Of a DNA stretch of 64,000 bases, positions 26,264-35,426 are shown piece by piece. Each line of letters starts with the position of its first letter. The stretch's first letter is position 1. The notes under the pieces were generated by a model, which did not search any database, had not been told where the DNA came from, and was given only the letters and a program-made list of their open reading frames with translations. The translations under genes were made by a program, and so were the position numbers. The DNA is from Cardiobacteriaceae bacterium (GTDB taxonomy: Bacteria > Pseudomonadota > Gammaproteobacteria > Cardiobacteriales > Cardiobacteriaceae): assembly GCA_017484165.1 (NCBI GenBank), contig JAFUTP010000041.1, forward strand, positions 26,580-90,579. The letters are read 5' to 3'.

Positions 26264-26695
26264 TTACTTAACAATCCGAAACGGTGAGGAATTTTGTTGT
26301 TCGGAGTTCGGCGTTTTTTGCTTTTTGCCATCATCTTCTTCTGGTGCGGGTTTGGGGGCACTAGTTGCAAACTGCATTCCCTCGTAATTTTCACGGGCAA
26401 AAATTCCCGCAATCACATTTGTATCAATAGCAATTGAATGTTCAATTCCTGAAAAACGCGTGTCGAAATAAACATAACCGTCGTTAGTAATTTCAAAATT
26501 TCTAGTCGCAGTCGGAGAAACATTCAAAACTAATTGCTTTTCTTTGCAGAATTCCGCGGGAATACCGCTTGTCGCACCAGCTTGGGCAAAATCTTCCAAT
26601 AACAATTGCGGCGTGCAATCGCAATCGCAAATCCACTCATAAATCGCACGCAAAAGATATGGCTTACGGTCAGGTATCGTCGTTTTGTCCGTCAT
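26264..26695 (-). CDS. sspB: SspB, ClpXP adaptor
   Basis: A 143-residue SspB. It binds ssrA-tagged proteins and delivers them to ClpXP. RPYLLRAIYEWICDCDCTP-like residues near the N-terminus (KPYLLRAIYEW), then LVLNVSPTATRNFEI and FDTRFSG, and the IAGIFARENYEGMQF motif match the dimer and substrate groove. The C-terminal tail (KKQKTPNSEQQNSSPFRIVK) is flexible and ends in the ClpX-binding RIVK-type motif. It starts right after sspA, the normal order. Confidence 0.95.
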   Translation of the reverse strand: MTDKTTIPDRKPYLLRAIYEWICDCDCTPQLLLEDFAQAGATSGIPAEFCKEKQLVLNVSPTATRNFEITNDGYVYFDTRFSGIEHSIAIDTNVIAGIFARENYEGMQFATSAPKPAPEEDDGKKQKTPNSEQQNSSPFRIVK

Positions 26696-27523
26696 TTAGC
26701 TGTCCTTTTCCGCAGTTTTTTTCGTGGCTTTTTTGCGTTTTTTCGGAGCTTCTTCTTCCTCAATAATTTCTTTATCCGCTTCTAATTGCGGCAGATCTCT
26801 TTCATAACGAGAAAGCGAATTTAAGAAATATTCTTGCTCGAAATGATGTTTCATATAGCGACGGATTGTGTTTGCCCAAGATGCGTTATCAGGAAGCTCA
26901 ATACCGCAAGCACCGAGCCGCCACAAAATCGGCAAAATGCTGCAATCAACCAGATTAAGCTCATCATTCATCAGGAATTTGCCGTAGTTTTCCGCTTTGA
27001 AGCTATGGAAAAATATTTTGATTTCCTCAATCAATTCTTTACGGATACGGTTTTTCTCTGCCGCAGTCGGTTTTTTGCCGCCGATACGGTTTTTATTCGG
27101 AATGATGTCGTGTTCTAAAACAACCGCACTGTGATACCAACTATCTTCAATTGCCGAGCAGAACAAGCGAATAATCGCCCGTTTGCTGGCTTCAATCGGC
27201 ATTAAATTCGGATGTGGAAAGCGTTCATCTAAATATTCCGCCAACACACGGTCGCCATAAATTCTGAAATTGTGATCGGAAATTAAAGGCAGAGCCTCAA
27301 CTTCGTGAAGTGTCATATAAGAACTACGAACATCGGGATTGGATAAATCAATATCTTGAATAGTTATTTCGAGTTTTTTGATACTGCTAATTAAACGGAT
27401 ACGGTGGCTAAAAATATCACGCGGACTTGAATACAAAATCAAAGAACCAAGCGATAAATCGGCATCTTTGTCGTCTAAATCAAAATCATCGTCGATGAAA
27501 TCAGAATGGGTTTTCTTGATCAT
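26696..27523 (-). CDS. sspA: SspA, stringent starvation protein A homologue with long tails
   Basis: About 275 residues from ATG 27523, with GGAGAG upstream; this start overlaps the Nif3 gene end by 23 nt. A longer frame (to 27667) lies inside Nif3 and is rejected. The core is a glutathione-S-transferase-like fold (LILYSSPRDIFSHRIRL, EALPLISDHNFRIYGDRVLAEYLDERFPHP). SspA binds RNA polymerase and alters stationary-phase and stress transcription. E. coli SspA is 212 residues; this one has an acidic N-terminal tail and a Lys-rich C-terminal tail (PKKRKKATKKTAEK). It is directly followed by sspB. Confidence 0.9.
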   Translation of the reverse strand: MIKKTHSDFIDDDFDLDDKDADLSLGSLILYSSPRDIFSHRIRLISSIKKLEITIQDIDLSNPDVRSSYMTLHEVEALPLISDHNFRIYGDRVLAEYLDERFPHPNLMPIEASKRAIIRLFCSAIEDSWYHSAVVLEHDIIPNKNRIGGKKPTAAEKNRIRKELIEEIKIFFHSFKAENYGKFLMNDELNLVDCSILPILWRLGACGIELPDNASWANTIRRYMKHHFEQEYFLNSLSRYERDLPQLEADKEIIEEEEAPKKRKKATKKTAEKDS

Positions 27524-28280
27524 AAAAACTGCTCTCCAAGCAATACTGTTCGCGTAAATATGTAGATAAAGCCTGAACACCACCGCGTTCGGTCGCGTGA
27601 TGTCCGCAAGAGAAATAAAAAATTCCGTATTCAAAAGCTTCGTGATATGTCCGTTCGGCATATTCACCGCTGATAAAAGCGTCTGCGCCTAGTTTGACCG
27701 CCTCGGATAAAAAATCTTGTGCCGCTCCACTACACCAAGCAATACGGCGAATTTTCTGTTCCTTCTTGCAATTCAAGCTGCCGACATATTGCGGTTTTCG
27801 CCGAAAAATCAAGTGTAATTTCTCCGCCAAAGCGTCCGCCGCAAGAGCAGGTGAATTTTGAGCAATGTCGCCGAAAAATAGCAATTTCTCTTCTGGCGAC
27901 TGAGCAACATTTTCAAGTCCGCAATGCGCGCTTAAATCCCTAGCAATTGCCGCGTTATTGCCCAAAGTCGGGTGTAAATCAAGCGGTAAGTGATAGGCAA
28001 AAAGATTGATGTCGTGCGAAAGCAAGAGCTTGATGCGCTCTTTTTTTATGCCAATAAGTTCAGGATTTTCCCCTTTCCAGAAATATCCATGATGCACAAG
28101 CAAAGCGTCCGCCTTGGTTTTTATCGCCTCTTCGATGGCAGATTTTGATGCCGAAACTGCGGTTAAAACTTTGCGAATTTCCGCTTTTCCCTCAACTTGC
28201 AAACCGTTCGGCGCGTAATCACGGATATTTTTGACATCTAAAAGAGCATTTAGTTCTGCGAGAAGTTCGTAATTTTTCAT
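27501..28280 (-). CDS. Nif3-like dinuclear metal-centre protein (DUF34)
   Basis: A 259-residue Nif3/YbgI family protein. Metal ligands are expected in VHHGYFWKGE and in the C-terminal FSCGHHATERGG, plus the SGEYAERTYHEAFE segment. Family members form hexameric toroids with two metals per subunit; proposed roles include GTP cyclohydrolase-like or tRNA-related functions, none settled. In many gammaproteobacteria this gene is near sspA/petABC, which agrees with its position here. Confidence 0.9.
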   Translation of the reverse strand: MKNYELLAELNALLDVKNIRDYAPNGLQVEGKAEIRKVLTAVSASKSAIEEAIKTKADALLVHHGYFWKGENPELIGIKKERIKLLLSHDINLFAYHLPLDLHPTLGNNAAIARDLSAHCGLENVAQSPEEKLLFFGDIAQNSPALAADALAEKLHLIFRRKPQYVGSLNCKKEQKIRRIAWCSGAAQDFLSEAVKLGADAFISGEYAERTYHEAFEYGIFYFSCGHHATERGGVQALSTYLREQYCLESSFYDQENPF

Positions 28281-28294
28281 AATTTCTGATGGTT

Positions 28295-28415
28295 GAGCCT
28301 GTCTAAAAATTCGTCATTTTGGGTTGTAGGCGAAAAATCTCTATTTGGTAGATCCTTCGCTGTGTTCAGGATGACGAGGGCAAAAAATAGAACTAACCCT
28401 AATTTTAGATATGCC
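28295..28415 (+). repeat. MITE-like element family 1, copy 3
   Basis: A forward copy with more changes than most (AGCCTGTCTAAAAATT at the left, TTTTAGATATGCC at the right). It fills the middle of the 311-bp gap between the Nif3 start and the FimX-like start. No clear target duplication. The rest of the gap (28416-28591) holds only AT-rich leader sequence. Confidence 0.9.
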
Positions 28416-28591
28416 CTGCTGTGAATTTTGTCAGGAAGCTGTATTAAAAACAAATACAAAAATATGACAAAAAGAAGATAGTTACAGAGATTTATCAAGC
28501 AAAAAGCGATTATTGGCTAGTTGCTAAAATCCCCCGCTTTTAGACAAAAAATCTCATTTAGATATTCAAATTTATTAGGACATTTACATTT

Positions 28592-30655
28592 ATGGCACAA
28601 GAAAACGAATTACAACAGGCGAAATTTCTGCTCGTCGGTCAAGATATGGATTGGATGCACGCTTTCCGTAAAGGCATCAGCCGCTTCTTCACCGTAGAAG
28701 AAAAACGCGCCGAAATGATTGAGGACATCGAAGGAATACTGAAATCTTTTAGCCCAAATTTTGTTGCAATCACAGTCGAACCAAGTCTTACCATCACCGT
28801 TGAACGGCTTATCCGTATCCTCCCCAGAGAAGAACAAATTCCCATTATCGCCATTACACAAGATAGCTGGAATGGCAATAACGATGAACTTATTAAACAA
28901 GGTGCAAATTTTGTTCTCAACCGCAAGCATCTGCTTTCGGCGATTCGGGTTGTGCAACAAATTATGACACCTGTAAAACAAGCAGAGCAATTAAGCACAT
29001 TAGAAGCAAATTACAAAAATATCGCTCAAAGATATGACCGCTTATTCCTTGATGTGCCAGATCCTGTTTGTTACTTACAAGACGGATTATTTTTGAATGC
29101 CAATCCTGCATTTCATAAAGCTTTCAAATTGCCGAATGCCGAACATTTGGAAGAAGTAACGATTATGCAGTTCGTGCCGATAAAAACGGAAAAACCGCTC
29201 AAAGAAATGATGAAACTTGCCAAAGACAAAGATATTGTCCCTGCGGCAACTCTGGAATTTATCGACTATGAACAAGGCAAGTTGGAATTTACAACTTATG
29301 TCCATAAAGTTATTTATGACGGCAATCCCGCATTAGAAATGTATTTACGCGATCAGTCGGCTGGCGGTTCTGGCGGCGGCGTTGATCCCAGCACTGGTTT
29401 GCCGAGTCCAAGTGTTTTGCGTGCTTCTATTCGGCAAAATCAGGAACGGGCAGAGGGCGATTTTCTCGGTTGTTTTGTGTATTTATGGGCAGAAAATTAC
29501 CGTGAAGTTTTGCAAAAAGATGGTTTCAAAGCGGCTGAAATTTTGATTACTGCCGTTGCTGATACCGCGCAAAGACTGCTTCCCGCTTCGACCGAAATGG
29601 CAAGAATTACCGACGATGCCCTGATTATCTGGCTTGCTGGTGATAAGGAACAAGCAATTTCTAGAATTAAAGGCATTGTGAGCAATTTAGATGAGCTTGT
29701 TCCTGAAAATATCGGTCGTCTCATTCATCCGCAAACTTATGCTGGAATGGTGGAATTGCGTCGCAACAGCACTTATGAACAACTAGTTAGTAATTCTTAC
29801 CGTGCAACTCGTCAATTAGTTTTGAGCCAATCAGGTGAGCGAATTGCCGAACCGACTGCCACGAATATGACCCGTAAAGAAGAAAGAACAGTGGCATTTT
29901 TGGGCAAACTTATCGACACTGACCGCATCAAATATCAATATCAACCGATTGCCTGCCTCGAACCAACTGATATTGAACGCTATCAAACTGCAATCAATAT
30001 TCTCCCGAATCCAAATCCACAGGAAGAAGAGGAAGAAATCGAGCTTGATGTTTTGCTGCAATATGCCAACCGCTTCCAGCTGGCAAGAAAAATGGAACGA
30101 CAAAAAATTGCCCAATTCTGCTCTGATTTACTGTCATACACTGGCGACCAAAGCAAGGTGCAAATTCATTTTCCGCTTGCCTACGATGCGCTCGATGATG
30201 AAACCTTCCCAGAATGGTTGGAAAGTCAATTAGTTGGAACGGGGGTTTCGCCGACGCAAGTTGTTTTGGATATTTCTCTTGATGCGGCAAATGAAACCTT
30301 CTCTGGTGCAAAAGCTTTGATTGACAGAATGCGTCCGCTTGGTGCGAAACTGGCAATTTCTGGTGTTGGGATTTATGACGAAACGGTGGAGGAAATCTTC
30401 AATCGTGTTAAACCGAATGTGTTGAAGCTTGATATGAATGAAATCGACACATTGGAAGACCAAGAAGAATTCCAATTTATGAGCAAGATTAAGGAATATG
30501 CCGAAGAGCACGATATTGAACTTATCGTCGCGAATATGGAATCTCCTGCACAACTTTCGCATGTCTTTCCATACGAATTACAACTGGTGCAAGGCGATGG
30601 TCTTGTGCCTGCGATGGACGGCTTTGAGTTCGATTTCTCTGAACCGTTGTTCTAA
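28592..30655 (+). CDS. FimX-like degenerate c-di-GMP receptor (REC-PAS-GGDEF-EAL)
   Basis: A 687-residue protein with the four-domain layout of Pseudomonas FimX, which controls type IV pilus assembly and twitching. A degenerate receiver domain (about 10-125) lacks an obvious phospho-acceptor. A PAS-like domain follows (about 145-250; VPDPVCYLQDGLFLNANPAF). The GGDEF-like domain (about 265-405) has ITDDA where GGDEF is expected. The EAL-like domain (about 445-680) starts YQYQPIACLEP and has YQTAI at the EAL position, so catalysis is very unlikely. It should be a c-di-GMP sensor. AGGAC lies about 11 nt before the start. Confidence 0.8.
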   Translation: MAQENELQQAKFLLVGQDMDWMHAFRKGISRFFTVEEKRAEMIEDIEGILKSFSPNFVAITVEPSLTITVERLIRILPREEQIPIIAITQDSWNGNNDELIKQGANFVLNRKHLLSAIRVVQQIMTPVKQAEQLSTLEANYKNIAQRYDRLFLDVPDPVCYLQDGLFLNANPAFHKAFKLPNAEHLEEVTIMQFVPIKTEKPLKEMMKLAKDKDIVPAATLEFIDYEQGKLEFTTYVHKVIYDGNPALEMYLRDQSAGGSGGGVDPSTGLPSPSVLRASIRQNQERAEGDFLGCFVYLWAENYREVLQKDGFKAAEILITAVADTAQRLLPASTEMARITDDALIIWLAGDKEQAISRIKGIVSNLDELVPENIGRLIHPQTYAGMVELRRNSTYEQLVSNSYRATRQLVLSQSGERIAEPTATNMTRKEERTVAFLGKLIDTDRIKYQYQPIACLEPTDIERYQTAINILPNPNPQEEEEEIELDVLLQYANRFQLARKMERQKIAQFCSDLLSYTGDQSKVQIHFPLAYDALDDETFPEWLESQLVGTGVSPTQVVLDISLDAANETFSGAKALIDRMRPLGAKLAISGVGIYDETVEEIFNRVKPNVLKLDMNEIDTLEDQEEFQFMSKIKEYAEEHDIELIVANMESPAQLSHVFPYELQLVQGDGLVPAMDGFEFDFSEPLF

Positions 30656-30674
30656 AAGTTTTGCACTCTTGCAT

Positions 30675-30718
30675 AAAAAAATACCGCCGAAAATTGCACT
30701 CTTCGGCGGTATTTTTTT
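30675..30718 (+). terminator. Terminator after the FimX-like gene
   Basis: Stem AAAAAATACCGCCGAA / TTCGGCGGTATTTTTT with an 11-12-nt loop, about 20 nt after the stop. It works in either direction and lies between converging genes. Confidence 0.92.
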
Positions 30719-30734
30719 GCCCTGTTTTTATACG

Positions 30735-30855
30735 GTCGTGTCTAAAAAAACCGTCATTTTGAGCCGTAGGCGAAAAATCTCTATCAGCAGATCCTTCGCT
30801 GCGCTCAAGATGACGAGGGTAAAAAAATAGAACTAACCATAAATTTAGATGTGCC
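30735..30855 (+). repeat. MITE-like element family 1, copy 4
   Basis: A forward copy between the FimX-like terminator and the 3' end of the DUF2130 gene. It has an altered left end (GTCGTGTCTAAAAAAAC). Reading in the direction of the minus-strand DUF2130 gene, it has the common 3'-end orientation. Confidence 0.93.
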
Positions 30856-30861
30856 CATAAA

Positions 30862-32139
30862 TTATTCATCTTCTTCTTTATCTTTATTATTCAAAGCATC
30901 AAAAGCCTGTTTCATTGTCGGGTTATTTTTAGTTAATTTCTTAATGCTTAATTTGTCAGCTTTATCATTTGCGAGCCGTAATTGCCTACCTGATGAGAGC
31001 AAGTTCTCTTTCACTTTTTGCAGATGGTCGATAGTTTTGTCGATTTCATCAATGGCACTTTGAAATTTTTTGCTTGCTTGTTCGTAGTTGTAGCTGAATT
31101 CTTTTTTGAATTTATTTAAGTTTTCTTCGAAATTTGTAATATCGATATTGCGGTTTTGCTGTTCGATTAAAGCCTTTTTAGCACTTAAAGTATTCATTGC
31201 GGTATTTCTTAAAATGCTGATTAAAGGGATAAAAAACTGCGGTCGAATGACAAACATTTTTGGATAACGGTAGCTCATCACAATTCCTGCGTTATAAAAA
31301 TCATTATCCGCTTCCAGAAGCGACACCAGCACAGCATATTCACAATTTTTATTTGCTCTATCTTTATCTAATTTCGCCAAAAACTCTTCGTTACGGTGTT
31401 TTGTTTTGCTCTCTTCTAATTCATTTTTCATTTCAAAAATAATTGAAATAATTTCGACATTATTTTCATCACTCTCGCGGTAAATAAAATCGGCCTTTGA
31501 GCCTGAAATTACCTCATTATCTTTTTCAAAATAAACATTCCCAGGGAGTAATGCTCGCATTTTGTTAAATTCGATTAGGCAGTGCTGTTCTAAACTTTCA
31601 CCGACAAGTTTTATATTTAATCTTGACTTGAAATCCTTGTAATAATCGAGTTCATCTTGACTTCGTTTGAGTGCTATTTCGAATTTCTGCCGCTCGCTTT
31701 CTAATGCGCTTTGGAGTTTTATTTGATTGAGTTCTTCATCAGCGGTGATTTTGTTTTGCAAACTTAAAATTTTTCCCTGCATTTCCTGTTCTTTTGCGGC
31801 AAATTGGCTGTTGCACTCTAATTCTTTATTTCTTACCGCTAAATTAAGTTTTTCATCAATATTGGACTGAATTATTTGCACTCTTGTATGTAATCCACTG
31901 ATAGTCTGTTCTAATTGTTTTTCCCTCTCCGCAAAAGAATTTTTGCACTCTATTTCCTTTTTTTGTAACTCATTTTGCAGCATCAAGTTATACCGTTGTT
32001 GCTCTTTTTGTATTTCATCGGATAAGCGTTTTTCTAATTCTTCATTAAATGCTTTATCACGGATTTTCTGCATTATTTCTGCTACTAGATTTTGGTCTAA
32101 TGAAATATTTTCATTGCAATGCGGACAAGTTATTTGCAT
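30862..32139 (-). CDS. DUF2130-domain protein, nuclease-like with coiled coil
   Basis: About 425 residues from ATG 32139, chosen for AAGGAAAAACAAA upstream. Order: a zinc-ribbon-like CPHC near the N-terminus, a long coiled coil to about residue 170, then the DUF2130 domain (about 175-320) with LVGESLEQHCLIEFNKMRA, GSKADFIYRE and IIFEMKNE. The spaced acidic and Lys positions recall the restriction-endonuclease-like fold. A last coiled coil (about 350-410) follows. It has been linked by others to DNA processing, but no function is established. Alone between two repeats, it may be an accessory gene. Confidence 0.8.
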   Translation of the reverse strand: MQITCPHCNENISLDQNLVAEIMQKIRDKAFNEELEKRLSDEIQKEQQRYNLMLQNELQKKEIECKNSFAEREKQLEQTISGLHTRVQIIQSNIDEKLNLAVRNKELECNSQFAAKEQEMQGKILSLQNKITADEELNQIKLQSALESERQKFEIALKRSQDELDYYKDFKSRLNIKLVGESLEQHCLIEFNKMRALLPGNVYFEKDNEVISGSKADFIYRESDENNVEIISIIFEMKNELEESKTKHRNEEFLAKLDKDRANKNCEYAVLVSLLEADNDFYNAGIVMSYRYPKMFVIRPQFFIPLISILRNTAMNTLSAKKALIEQQNRNIDITNFEENLNKFKKEFSYNYEQASKKFQSAIDEIDKTIDHLQKVKENLLSSGRQLRLANDKADKLSIKKLTKNNPTMKQAFDALNNKDKEEDE

Positions 32140-32226
32140 TTTGTTTTTCCTTTTTCTAGAAAACAAAAAAATAGCCTAGCGCAAGTTTGGCGCAAGGCTT
32201 GGAGTATAAAAAGATGAAATTGATTA

Positions 32227-32345
32227 GTGCTTGTCTAAAAATTCGTCATTTCGAGCCGTAGGCGAAAAATCTTTATCGGCAGATCTTTCGCTGCGCTCAG
32301 GATGACGAGGTAAATGAAAGAACTAACCATAAATTTAGATGTGCC
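32227..32345 (+). repeat. MITE-like element family 1, copy 5
   Basis: A forward copy 3' of purM and 5' of the DUF2130 gene. Left flank GATTA and right flank CATTA share four of five bases at the expected target-duplication position. Confidence 0.93.
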
Positions 32346-32387
32346 CATTAAAGAGTGTTTTTGCAAAAATGTAAAAAATCCGATGTT

Positions 32388-33404
32388 CTAGACGATAAGA
32401 ATTTTTTCTTCTCCGCCAGTGCGCTTTTTGATTTTTCCCAGCAGGATTGCTTTTTTGCCGCTTTGTTCAAAATCCGCGATGATATTTTCAGCATCTTTCG
32501 CTGCCGCAATCATCACAAAACCAACTCCCATATTGAAAGTGCCGAAGCATTCTGACTTGGCGACGGTTTTTTGTATTTCGTCCATCAACGGTAGTTTGGG
32601 AAGCGTGCTGCTTTCAATTACGGCGCAGAACTCATCACCGTATGCGCGCGGCAAATTTTCAGGCAAACCGCCACCCGTGATGTGCGCAAGAGAATGTATT
32701 TCGAATTTTTTAAGCGCATTAAGCACATCTTGAACATAAATTTTGGTGGGAGTAAGAAGAATTTCTCCGACCGTTTTACCGTCATAAGTCTTTGAAAAAT
32801 CAGGAAAAATTTTGCGTAGTAGGGAATAACCGTTGGAATGAAAACCACTCGACGGCAGACCAATTAAAACATCGTCATCGCTCACTTTTTTACCGTCAAT
32901 TAGTTCTGCTTTTTCCACCACTCCGACGGCAAATCCTGCAATGTCATACTCGCCTTCCTGGTAAAAACCTGGCATTTCTGCCGTTTCACCGCCGATTAAA
33001 GCGCAATTTGCTTGGCGGCAACCTTCGCTAATTCCTTTCACGATTTCGGCAGCGATTTCTGGTGAGAGTTTGCCGCAAGCAAGATAATCGAGGAAAAATT
33101 GCGGTGCTGCACCGTGGCAGAGTATGTCATTGACGCACATTGCAACGGCATCGATACCGATTGTGTCGTATTTATTGAGTGCAAAGGCGATTTTTAATTT
33201 CGTTCCGACCCCGTCCGTGCCTGATACTAAAACTGGTTCGCGGTATCCCGATAAATCATAAAAAGCACCGAAAGAACCGATGCCGCCTAAAACCCGTGGA
33301 TTGTGCGTCGAAGCCGCTAACTTACGGATTAAATCTACCGCCTGATAGCCCGCTTCCTTATCAACTCCTGCGGATTTGTAATCTGTTTTACCGTTATTTG
33401 TCAT
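32388..33404 (-). CDS. purM: Phosphoribosylformylglycinamidine cyclo-ligase
   Basis: A 338-residue AIR synthetase, step five of purine synthesis. [28 protein letters not shown] and [14 protein letters not shown] are family signatures. It overlaps purC by 4 nt (ATGA), so the two are translated together. E. coli PurM is 345 residues. In many gammaproteobacteria purM pairs with purN; here it pairs with purC. Confidence 0.97.
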   Translation of the reverse strand: MTNNGKTDYKSAGVDKEAGYQAVDLIRKLAASTHNPRVLGGIGSFGAFYDLSGYREPVLVSGTDGVGTKLKIAFALNKYDTIGIDAVAMCVNDILCHGAAPQFFLDYLACGKLSPEIAAEIVKGISEGCRQANCALIGGETAEMPGFYQEGEYDIAGFAVGVVEKAELIDGKKVSDDDVLIGLPSSGFHSNGYSLLRKIFPDFSKTYDGKTVGEILLTPTKIYVQDVLNALKKFEIHSLAHITGGGLPENLPRAYGDEFCAVIESSTLPKLPLMDEIQKTVAKSECFGTFNMGVGFVMIAAAKDAENIIADFEQSGKKAILLGKIKKRTGGEEKILIV

Positions 33405-34120
33405 ACATCACCGAGAGACTTTTTCAGCCGCGCTAAAACTTCTTGATACGCTTCGGTTAAACCGCCTAAATCGCGACGGAAACGGTCTTTATCCATTTTT
33501 GAGTTATCGCTTGCATTCCAAAGTCGGCAAGTATCGGGACTAATTTCGTCGGCAAGAATGATTTTTCCCTCCGCTGTGCGACCAAATTCGATTTTGAAAT
33601 CGATTAGGCGGATATTAATTGCGCTAAAAATTCTGATGAGCACTTGATTTACCGCCATTGCTTGCTTACGGATTTCTGCGATTTCTTCTCGATTTGCCGC
33701 ATTTATCGCAACTGCGTGGTCGTCGTTGATAAGCGGATCTCCGAGTGCGTCATTTTTGTAACAAAATTCCAAAATTGGCTCGCGGACTATCGTTCCTTCT
33801 TCAATACCTAATCTTTTTGCCATCGAACCTGCAATCACATTACGGACGATAACTTCCAAGGGAACAATCTCAACTTTTTTGCACAATTGCTCGCGTTCGG
33901 AAAGTTTTTCTACAAAGTGCGTGTTAATTCCAGCGCGGTTTAATTCCTGATAAATCAAAGCGGTAATTGCACAATTAAGAATTCCCTTGTCAGCAATAAT
34001 TTCGTGCTTTGCACCGTTACCAGCGGTTGCATCGTCGTTGTAGTGAATGATTACTTCATCTGCTTTATCGGTTGCAAAAACCGCTTTTGCCTTGCCTGTG
34101 TAAATCAGTTCTTTTTTCAT
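33401..34120 (-). CDS. purC: SAICAR synthetase
   Basis: A 239-residue PurC, which adds aspartate to CAIR in purine synthesis. Signatures: [47 protein letters not shown] and [23 protein letters not shown]-type leader sequence precedes ATG 34120. It is the first gene of the purC-purM pair. Confidence 0.97.
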   Translation of the reverse strand: MKKELIYTGKAKAVFATDKADEVIIHYNDDATAGNGAKHEIIADKGILNCAITALIYQELNRAGINTHFVEKLSEREQLCKKVEIVPLEVIVRNVIAGSMAKRLGIEEGTIVREPILEFCYKNDALGDPLINDDHAVAINAANREEIAEIRKQAMAVNQVLIRIFSAINIRLIDFKIEFGRTAEGKIILADEISPDTCRLWNASDNSKMDKDRFRRDLGGLTEAYQEVLARLKKSLGDV

Positions 34121-34202
34121 GAGATGTTCCTAGAGAAATAAAAAATTCATAAAAAATCCATAAAAAACGGGGAGTTAAGTCGCTCCCCATATATGCAAAT
34201 TA

Positions 34203-35267
34203 TTAAAACCCGCCGATAGCATTTAATTTTTTGCGAATTCCCGCAACTTCGCTATCACGATACGGTCCAACCGACACCCGAGTTTTACCGTCTTTCAAGG
34301 TTGCAACTTTCACGGGAAAATTATTTTTACGCAAGCGCGCAACCGCTCTATCAACATTTTCCTTTTTGGCATAAACCCCGACATAAATCCATTTGTCGGC
34401 TTTTTCGCCTTTTTTTGCACTGCTCGCCTGATTATTTGATTTATTGGAAGTGAGTTCTAATTTCGGAGCTGGCGGAGCTTTTTTCTTTTCGGCTTGTTTT
34501 CGTTCTGCGGCTTTCTTTTCAGCAGCTTTTTTTTCGGCTTGTTTTTTCTCGCGCTCCCGTTCTCTTTCTCGTTCGCGCTTGGCTTGTTCTTCTTTTTTCT
34601 TTTGCTGTTGTTTTTTAGCTTCGGCTTGTTTTTTCTCGCGTTCGCGTTTGGCTTGTTCTTCTTTTTTGCGCTGTTCCTCTCTATTTACGGTTTCGCGCGC
34701 TTGTGGTTCTTCTTCTACTACTTCTGGTTCAATTACCACTGGTGCGGTATTTGCCGTCGGAGTATTCGCACGCAGGTTGGGAGTAATTGTGCTTGGATTT
34801 TTATCGTTGGGATTTTCCAAAGCTGGCGGTGGCGCACCGTTATCGCTTTCCATTTCCTGCAAACTAGAAAGCACAATCGGCTCTTGCGGATTAGGCGCGG
34901 GTTTTTTAACTTCTGGCGCACGGTTATTTACGGGAACAGTCGGAGAGGGATTGCCGTAATTTTGTAATTCTTCGGGAATTTCAGGTTTGAGCCAAGCTCG
35001 TCCCATTAAAAATCCCGCAATTGCCAGCACCACAAATCCCAGAATTTTTGACTGTAAGGGACTTGGGTGGAATTTTAATTTGGTCGGATTAGACGGTTGT
35101 CTATCGAACATATTCGCGTTTTGCTGCGGGTTTTGTTGTCCGAAAGGAGCTTGTTGTTGATATTGCTGATATTGCTGATTTTGCTGTCCGTATTGCGGCG
35201 GACGATTTGTTTGCATATTTCCTTGCGGATTTTGTGGATTTCGATTAAACGGATTGTTGTTGTTCAT
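34203..35267 (-). CDS. SPOR-domain division protein (DedD-like)
   Basis: A 354-residue protein. Layout: an Asn/Gln-rich tail (about 1-65), one membrane helix (about 75-95; ILGFVVLAIAGFLMGRAWL), a Pro-rich linker, a very charged Lys/Arg/Glu/Gln run (about 195-265) likely to form a single long helix, and a C-terminal SPOR domain (about 280-354; WIYVGVYAKKENVDRAVARL) that binds denuded septal glycan. It follows folC, where dedD normally lies, so it is the probable DedD counterpart, but much more elaborate than the ~220-residue E. coli protein. Confidence 0.82.
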   Translation of the reverse strand: MNNNNPFNRNPQNPQGNMQTNRPPQYGQQNQQYQQYQQQAPFGQQNPQQNANMFDRQPSNPTKLKFHPSPLQSKILGFVVLAIAGFLMGRAWLKPEIPEELQNYGNPSPTVPVNNRAPEVKKPAPNPQEPIVLSSLQEMESDNGAPPPALENPNDKNPSTITPNLRANTPTANTAPVVIEPEVVEEEPQARETVNREEQRKKEEQAKREREKKQAEAKKQQQKKKEEQAKREREREREREKKQAEKKAAEKKAAERKQAEKKKAPPAPKLELTSNKSNNQASSAKKGEKADKWIYVGVYAKKENVDRAVARLRKNNFPVKVATLKDGKTRVSVGPYRDSEVAGIRKKLNAIGGF

Positions 35268-35296
35268 TGTTATAAGTTCCCTGAAATTTCGTTGTT

Positions 35297-35426
35297 GGGT
35301 ATATCCAAAAATAAAAAATAATTTTTCACAAAAAGCGAAAGAAGAGGGAAGTGTGGCAGCCGCCCCACAAGCCCCTCCTGATTTTTTTGAAGAACGGAAA
35401 AAATGAATTTTTTAGATACATACGCC
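35297..35426 (+). repeat. MITE-like element family 2, copy A
   Basis: A 130-bp element starting GGGTATATCCAAAA and ending TTTTAGATACATACGCC. Its core has CACAAAAAGCGAAA, a short hairpin (arms 35351-35357 and 35362-35368), and ACAAGCCCCTCCT. The same order recurs in reverse complement at 53211-53334. It shares terminal motifs with family 1 but not the interior. It abuts folC, whose TAG stop takes its G from the next base of the element edge. Confidence 0.85.

Noticed and set aside
28277..28498. Small minus-strand frame with repeat-encoded residues
   Set aside because: It is only a translation of the family 1 element and AT-rich flanks, with no start signal or family.
30522..30869. Minus-strand frame with [20 protein letters not shown]
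   Set aside because: It is repeat-encoded and antisense to the FimX-like gene.
34444..34967. Long plus-strand Phe/Ser-rich frames opposite the SPOR gene
   Set aside because: They are shadows of the Lys/Arg/Glu-rich low-complexity region; no start signal.
35297..35426. Small RNA gene or riboswitch upstream of the SPOR gene
   Set aside because: The same sequence recurs at 53211-53334 next to an unrelated gene, so it is a dispersed repeat.
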